From the NCBI GenBank assembly GCA_035566895.1, contig DATMQA010000110.1, positions 1-64,000 on the forward strand: a stretch of DNA of 64,000 nt. The letters run 5' to 3'. The DNA is from DATMQA01 sp035566895. GTDB lineage: Bacteria > Verrucomicrobiota > Verrucomicrobiia > Limisphaerales > UBA8199. This document shows, piece by piece, positions 60,220 to 64,000 of the stretch (position 1 is its first letter; each line of letters opens with the position of its first letter). The notes beneath the pieces were generated by a model. It saw only the letters and a list, made by a program, of their open reading frames with translations. It was not told where the DNA came from and ran no database searches. The translations under genes and the position numbers were made by a program.

Positions 60220-62259
60220 ATGCAAAACATTCCGCTCCAAACGCCGTTTCCTCCCCCCGGTGGAAAGGGTCAGGGTGAGGGTCAACGCGACCTTGGAAAG
60301 CGCCTGCTCCTGGAAGCGGAAAACCCCGCTCCCATCGACAGGCCCCTGCGCATTCTGCATTTGGAGGACGAGCCGGATTATTCCGATTTGGTCAAGGGGA
60401 TGTTGCAGCAGGCGGGATTGCAGCTCGAGATGACTCTGGTGGGGAACTACGCCGATTTCCTCGCCGCTCTGGAGAAGAACGAGTTTGACATCATTCTCGC
60501 GGACTACTCCCTGCCCACCTGCACTGGCATTCAGGCCTTGCAGGCAGCGCGGGAGAAACACCCTGACACCCCGTTCCTGCTGGTCTCAGGAATGCTCGGC
60601 GAGCAGGCGGCAATCGAAGGTCTCAAGCGCGGCGCCACCGATTACGTGCTCAAACAGTGGCCGGACCGCCTTGTCCCGGCCGTCCGCCGCGCCTTGCAGG
60701 AAGCCCGGGAGCGGGCGCACCGCAAACGCGTCGAAGCGAGCTTGCGCTTGCAAAGCGCCGCCCTGGAATCGGCCGCCAACGCCATGGTCATTACCGATCG
60801 CGCAGGCACGGTCACCTGGGCCAACCCGGCCTTCACGCGCTTGACCGGTTACTCGACCCAGGAAATCGTGGGTCAAAGCACAAACTTGCTGAAGTCGGGC
60901 CGGCACGGCCAGGCCTTTTACCAGGATCTATGGGAGACAATCATGGCCGGTCGGGTCTGGTGTGCCGAGCTCGTCAACCGCCGCAAAGACGGCTCCCTTT
61001 ACACCGAAGACTGTACCATTACCCCGGTCCGCGATCACTCCGGGGACATCTCCCACTTCATTGCCGTCAAACAGGACATTACCGCCCGCAAAGAACTCGA
61101 ATCGCAACTGCGCCAGGCGCAAAAAATGGAAGCCATCGGCCAGCTCGCCGGCGGTGTCGCCCATGACTTCAACAACCTCCTGGTCGTTATCCGCGGCAAC
61201 GCTGAACTGGTGCTGATGAGTGCCCTCCACCTCGCCGACGAACCCCGCGAGTGCCTTAACCAAATCACCGCCGCCGCCGAACGCGCCGCCAATCTCACCC
61301 GCCAGTTGCTCGCCTTCAGCCGCAAACAATCCATGCTCTCCCGGCCCCTCGATCTCAACGGCGTGATCGCGAATCTGACCGGGATGCTGCGGCGCCTCAT
61401 CAGCGAGAACATCAAGCTTCAATTCGTTTATGGCGCGGGCGAAGCCTTCGTCCAGGCCGACGCCGGCATGATGGAGCAGGTCCTCGTCAACCTCGTCGTC
61501 AACGCCCGCGACGCCATGCCTTCCGGCGGACAACTCCTCGTCACCACCCGGAAAACCACCGTCGAAGAAACCTACGCCCGTGCGCATCCTGAGGCTCGCG
61601 CCGGCGAATTCGTTTGCCTGAGCGTGGCCGATGCCGGGACGGGCATCCTTCCGGAGCACTTGCCGCACATCTTCGAACCTTTCTTCACCACCAAGGAGCC
61701 GGGTAAGGGCACGGGCCTCGGACTGGCCACCGTTTATGGCATCGTCAAACAACACCAGGGCTGGCTCGAGGTCTCCAGCCGCGTCGGCCAAGGCACCACC
61801 TTCGAAATATTCCTGCCGGCCATTCCGCCGCCCCTTGCCACGCCCGCGTCACCCGGCGCTGAACCGGCCCCGCGTGGCGGCGCCGAAACCATCCTGTTGG
61901 TGGAAGACGACCTTGCCGTCCGGTCGCTGACCCGCCGGGTGCTCGAAACCTCGGGCTACCGTGTTTGGGAAGCCGCTAACGGCGTGCAGGCCCTCGAACT
62001 CTGGCGCCGGCACCCCGCCGAAATCCGCCTGCTGGTGACCGACATGGTCATGCCCGACGGTATCACCGGCCGCGAACTGGCCGAACGCTTGCTGGCCGAA
62101 AAGCCCGGCCTGAAGGTCCTCTTTATCAGTGGCTACACCCCGGACGTGGCGGGCAGGGACACCGAGTTTATCCGGCGCAGCAAGAGCTGCTTCCTGCAAA
62201 AACCTTATCCGTCGAACCTGCTCCTCGAGACCGTGCGGCACTGCCTGGACGAGCCATAA
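60220..62259 (+). CDS. Cytosolic hybrid histidine kinase (REC-PAS-HisKA-HATPase-REC)
   Basis: 679 residues without membrane segments. REC1 spans about 44-165 (ILHLEDEPDYSD, IILADYSLPTCTG, YVLKQWP). PAS is at 175-300 (ANPAFTRLTGYS). The H-box GVAHDFNN is near 309-316, followed by HATPase with DAGTGI and GKGTGLGL motifs. REC2 spans about 560-679 (ILLVEDDLAVR, LLVTDMVMPD, FLQKPYP) with an intact acidic pocket. The first 40 residues are odd (a Pro/Gly run encoded by a G/C-rich, repeat-like stretch). It sits 18 bp after the helical gene and 17 bp before an AraC HTH gene. Confidence 0.92.
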   Translation: MQNIPLQTPFPPPGGKGQGEGQRDLGKRLLLEAENPAPIDRPLRILHLEDEPDYSDLVKGMLQQAGLQLEMTLVGNYADFLAALEKNEFDIILADYSLPTCTGIQALQAAREKHPDTPFLLVSGMLGEQAAIEGLKRGATDYVLKQWPDRLVPAVRRALQEARERAHRKRVEASLRLQSAALESAANAMVITDRAGTVTWANPAFTRLTGYSTQEIVGQSTNLLKSGRHGQAFYQDLWETIMAGRVWCAELVNRRKDGSLYTEDCTITPVRDHSGDISHFIAVKQDITARKELESQLRQAQKMEAIGQLAGGVAHDFNNLLVVIRGNAELVLMSALHLADEPRECLNQITAAAERAANLTRQLLAFSRKQSMLSRPLDLNGVIANLTGMLRRLISENIKLQFVYGAGEAFVQADAGMMEQVLVNLVVNARDAMPSGGQLLVTTRKTTVEETYARAHPEARAGEFVCLSVADAGTGILPEHLPHIFEPFFTTKEPGKGTGLGLATVYGIVKQHQGWLEVSSRVGQGTTFEIFLPAIPPPLATPASPGAEPAPRGGAETILLVEDDLAVRSLTRRVLETSGYRVWEAANGVQALELWRRHPAEIRLLVTDMVMPDGITGRELAERLLAEKPGLKVLFISGYTPDVAGRDTEFIRRSKSCFLQKPYPSNLLLETVRHCLDEP

Positions 62260-62276
62260 CGTGCGAGAAACCTCTT

Positions 62277-62792
62277 ATGCACCACCACCTTTCCAGAATC
62301 CGGGATTGGGATTCCCTGGCCAGGGACGCCGGCTTTCGGCCCGCAGTGCTGGCCGACCTTTGCCTCGTCTCCCTCCGCGAACTCGAACGGTTCTTCTCCG
62401 CGCGCTTTAACCAAACGCCCCTGCGCTGGCTCCGCCGGCTCAAATGCGACCTCGCCCGGGAATTGCTCGCTCAGGGCTGGTCCAACCGGGCCGTTGTCAC
62501 CGAATTGGGCTTCGGCAATGATTCCCACCTTTGCCACGAGTTCAAACGCTTCTTCGGCGCCGCTCCCGGCAGCTTCTCCACTTATTACCGAACCCCCCAC
62601 GCGCTCTCGCTTTTCAACTCTCAACCCAACCCGGCTTGCCGCCCGGCCAGGGTGGGGGCGCGTCCGTCCCCGACCGCCACTTTCAACTCACCCATGTCTC
62701 GTCACATCTCTTCCCAAACCCTGTCGCTTTTAGACAATCCCGTCGCTTTTAGACAATCACTCCCCGTTGCCTCCAAACCGGTAGTTGGGTAA
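62277..62792 (+). CDS. AraC-family DNA-binding domain protein without sensor domain
   Basis: 171 residues. Residues 15-105 are a double helix-turn-helix (LADLCLVSLRELERFFSARFN, SNRAVVTELGFGNDSHLCHEFKRFFG), close to the C-terminal domain of AraC regulators. No ligand domain precedes it, so it may be a product of the adjacent hybrid kinase pathway. The last 60 residues are low-complexity and overlap a 19-bp repeat at 62722-62758; the stop is at 62792. Confidence 0.8.
   Translation: MHHHLSRIRDWDSLARDAGFRPAVLADLCLVSLRELERFFSARFNQTPLRWLRRLKCDLARELLAQGWSNRAVVTELGFGNDSHLCHEFKRFFGAAPGSFSTYYRTPHALSLFNSQPNPACRPARVGARPSPTATFNSPMSRHISSQTLSLLDNPVAFRQSLPVASKPVVG
62722..62758. repeat. Two copies of an 18-bp unit at 19-bp spacing
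   Basis: TGTCGCTTTTAGACAATC and CGTCGCTTTTAGACAATC differ in one base. They lie near the 3' end of the AraC-type gene and are translated. Confidence 0.75.
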
Positions 62793-62855
62793 GATGAGAA
62801 CAGGAACCCCTGTGAAAAAAAACCTGGCTATGTCCATTGTGAGACCCTGAAACCA

Positions 62856-62869
62856 TCGCCTGCAGGCGA
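62856..62869. promoter_or_regulatory. Perfect 14-bp palindrome upstream of the last gene
   Basis: TCGCCTGCAGGCGA is a loopless dyad 46 bp before the ATG at 62916, where a dimeric regulator could bind. The neighbouring AraC protein is a possible candidate. Confidence 0.4.
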
Positions 62870-62915
62870 AGGGGTTCAAACAAACCAAAAAAACATCAAC
62901 CAAAGAAATAAACTT

Positions 62916-64000
62916 ATGGCAAAAACTGCATCCGCTAATGTCCGCCCCATGAACGTTCATGTCGCCCCGGGTTCTTCGGCCGAAAAAGCTTTCCGCGCCC
63001 TCGCCGGACTCCCCGGTCAGCCTGCGCAACCCGAAGTGATTGCCCCCGGCGTCCGCCCTGCCCCCGCCCACGACCTCGTTTTTCACGGCGGCAAAACCAT
63101 CTCCAGTCTGCTGTTCAAAAACTTCTACGTCGGCGGCGCTCAAGCCTGGCAGGTCAGCGACATCCAATCCATCGACCAGGCCCTCGCCGCCGCCATGTCC
63201 GATCAGGACCTCAACAATGTCATGGTCCAGTACTTCCCGGGCAAAATCACCTCCACCGCCTTGCCTTCGGAAATACTCGCCGGCCCGCCCCCGGCCGTCG
63301 TTTCTCAAACCGATGTCGAGAATCTCGTCCGCGGCCTTTACGCCCAAAATAAGCTCGCCGCACTCGACCTCACTTCCACCGTCTTCAATTTCATGCTGCC
63401 CAGCGGCACGGTCCTCAACACCGACACCACTCCCGCCGGCCCCGCTGGCGCCCGCCCCACCGCCACGGCTCGCCGCCGTCCTGCCATTCCTCACGACGAA
63501 GACGACTCGCTCAACGGCTTGGGCGGCTATCACGGCTCCGTTCACATCACCAAAGCCGGTGGCGGCCAGGATACCATCTACTACGCCGTCGGCGCCTTCT
63601 CCGAAAAGCTCGCCGACGGTTCCACCAACGGCATCCTGGCTTTCCCCCAACCCTGGAAAAATGTCGTCGCCACCTTCTATCACGAACTCAATGAAGCCAG
63701 GACCGACTCGGACATCTCCGACGCCATCGCCGCGGGCAACAATCCCAACGCGACAAAGTTCCTCGGCTGGACCTCTCGCCAGGGCGAAGAATGCGGTGAC
63801 TTTCCCGTCTTCGAGGCCAATCCGCTGTCCCAGGTCTTCCAGGAAATCTCGCTCGTCACTGGCGCGGGCAAGGTCCCAGTCCAGTTCCAATACTCCAACG
63901 CCGTCCACGGGCCCGAAGGCCCCATCGCCCAGCCCCACTCCCCGGCTGTCCACGGACACAAACCCGCCGGTCCTGGCGGCGCCTCCGCCTCGTCGTTTGC
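62916..64000 (+). CDS. EXORDIUM/PHI-1-like protein (3' end beyond the window)
   Basis: Open from ATG 62916 to the right edge: at least 361 codons with no stop. It contains KTISSLLFKNFYVGG, IDQALAAAMSDQDLNNVMVQYFPG and the block FYHELNEARTD followed by FLGWTSRQGEECGDFPVF. The HExxE and GxExxD pattern resembles PHI-1/EXORDIUM-like secreted proteins of plants and bacteria, in which it may bind metal. A Pro/His/Gly-rich tail (PHSPAVHGHKPAGPGG) begins before the edge. No signal peptide is seen. Confidence 0.65.
   Translation, partial: MAKTASANVRPMNVHVAPGSSAEKAFRALAGLPGQPAQPEVIAPGVRPAPAHDLVFHGGKTISSLLFKNFYVGGAQAWQVSDIQSIDQALAAAMSDQDLNNVMVQYFPGKITSTALPSEILAGPPPAVVSQTDVENLVRGLYAQNKLAALDLTSTVFNFMLPSGTVLNTDTTPAGPAGARPTATARRRPAIPHDEDDSLNGLGGYHGSVHITKAGGGQDTIYYAVGAFSEKLADGSTNGILAFPQPWKNVVATFYHELNEARTDSDISDAIAAGNNPNATKFLGWTSRQGEECGDFPVFEANPLSQVFQEISLVTGAGKVPVQFQYSNAVHGPEGPIAQPHSPAVHGHKPAGPGGASASSF

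Noticed and set aside
62757..63959. 400-codon minus-strand frame antisense to the EXORDIUM-like gene
   Set aside because: The plus-strand frame continues open to the window end with recognisable motifs; the minus frame is a Gly/Val/Asp shadow.

Overview
The window looks like chromosomal DNA from a GC-rich Gram-negative bacterium of the Verrucomicrobiota (Pedosphaera/Limisphaera-like), inferred from gene content and not from a marker gene. The pointers are a type II pseudopilin with an exact H-x9-DG motif, DUF1080 proteins, a PSCyt1-type planctomycete cytochrome, an ECF sigma factor beside a WD40 Ser/Thr kinase, a giant Ig-domain secreted protein, and KDO synthesis (kdsB), which implies LPS. 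I found no rRNA, tRNA or CRISPR array.

Layout. 1-11.2 kb: a transposase-like gene end, PhoH, a GST-like protein, two signalling genes, a cytochrome-domain protein, a HAD phosphatase, and the minus-strand run kdsB-pyrG-folC. 11.2-21 kb: a HEAT-repeat protein, a Gfo/Idh/MocA oxidoreductase, a pseudopilin and a 1582-residue Ig-domain protein, separated by repeat-rich spacers. 21.5-24.1 kb: an HpnI-like glycosyltransferase carrying repeat-derived inserts, then a PocR/AraC regulator. 24.4-32.2 kb: a respiratory cluster of two small cytochromes c, a porin, an NAD(P)H-type FAD/Fe-S oxidoreductase, a Rieske protein, cytochrome b and a hexaheme cytochrome c. 32.2-36.8 kb: a DUF1080 protein, a trypsin-like protease, a beta-lactamase-fold protein and a rhamnulokinase. 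37-42.9 kb: a six-gene minus-strand surface-polysaccharide operon. 43-46.2 kb: NUDIX, a cNMP-binding protein, a zinc ribbon, a kinase and a small protein.

46.3-64 kb holds an unusual regulatory/secretory region. It contains an ECF sigma factor with a translationally coupled 61-residue ORF, a three-domain glycosyltransferase (GT9-, GT71- and GT25/GT2-like parts), a transmembrane Ser/Thr kinase with WD40 repeats, then sedolisin, phospholipase-C-like phosphoesterase, a GMC/DUF1080 chimera, a lipoprotein, a helical protein, a hybrid histidine kinase, an AraC HTH protein and a partial EXORDIUM-like protein. A T-tract motif of about 40 bp, 30/37 identical, lies upstream of both the sigma gene and the sedolisin gene and may tie them into one regulon.

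The second theme is short repeats. Many spacers hold in-register tandem arrays of 7-, 8-, 9- or 10-bp units, several forming hairpins. One MITE-like element has 22-bp inverted ends and a perfect 8-bp target duplication. Palindromic or repeat-derived DNA is also translated in frame inside folC, the HpnI-like glycosyltransferase (twice) and a lipoprotein signal peptide, which recalls the palindromic elements of Rickettsia.
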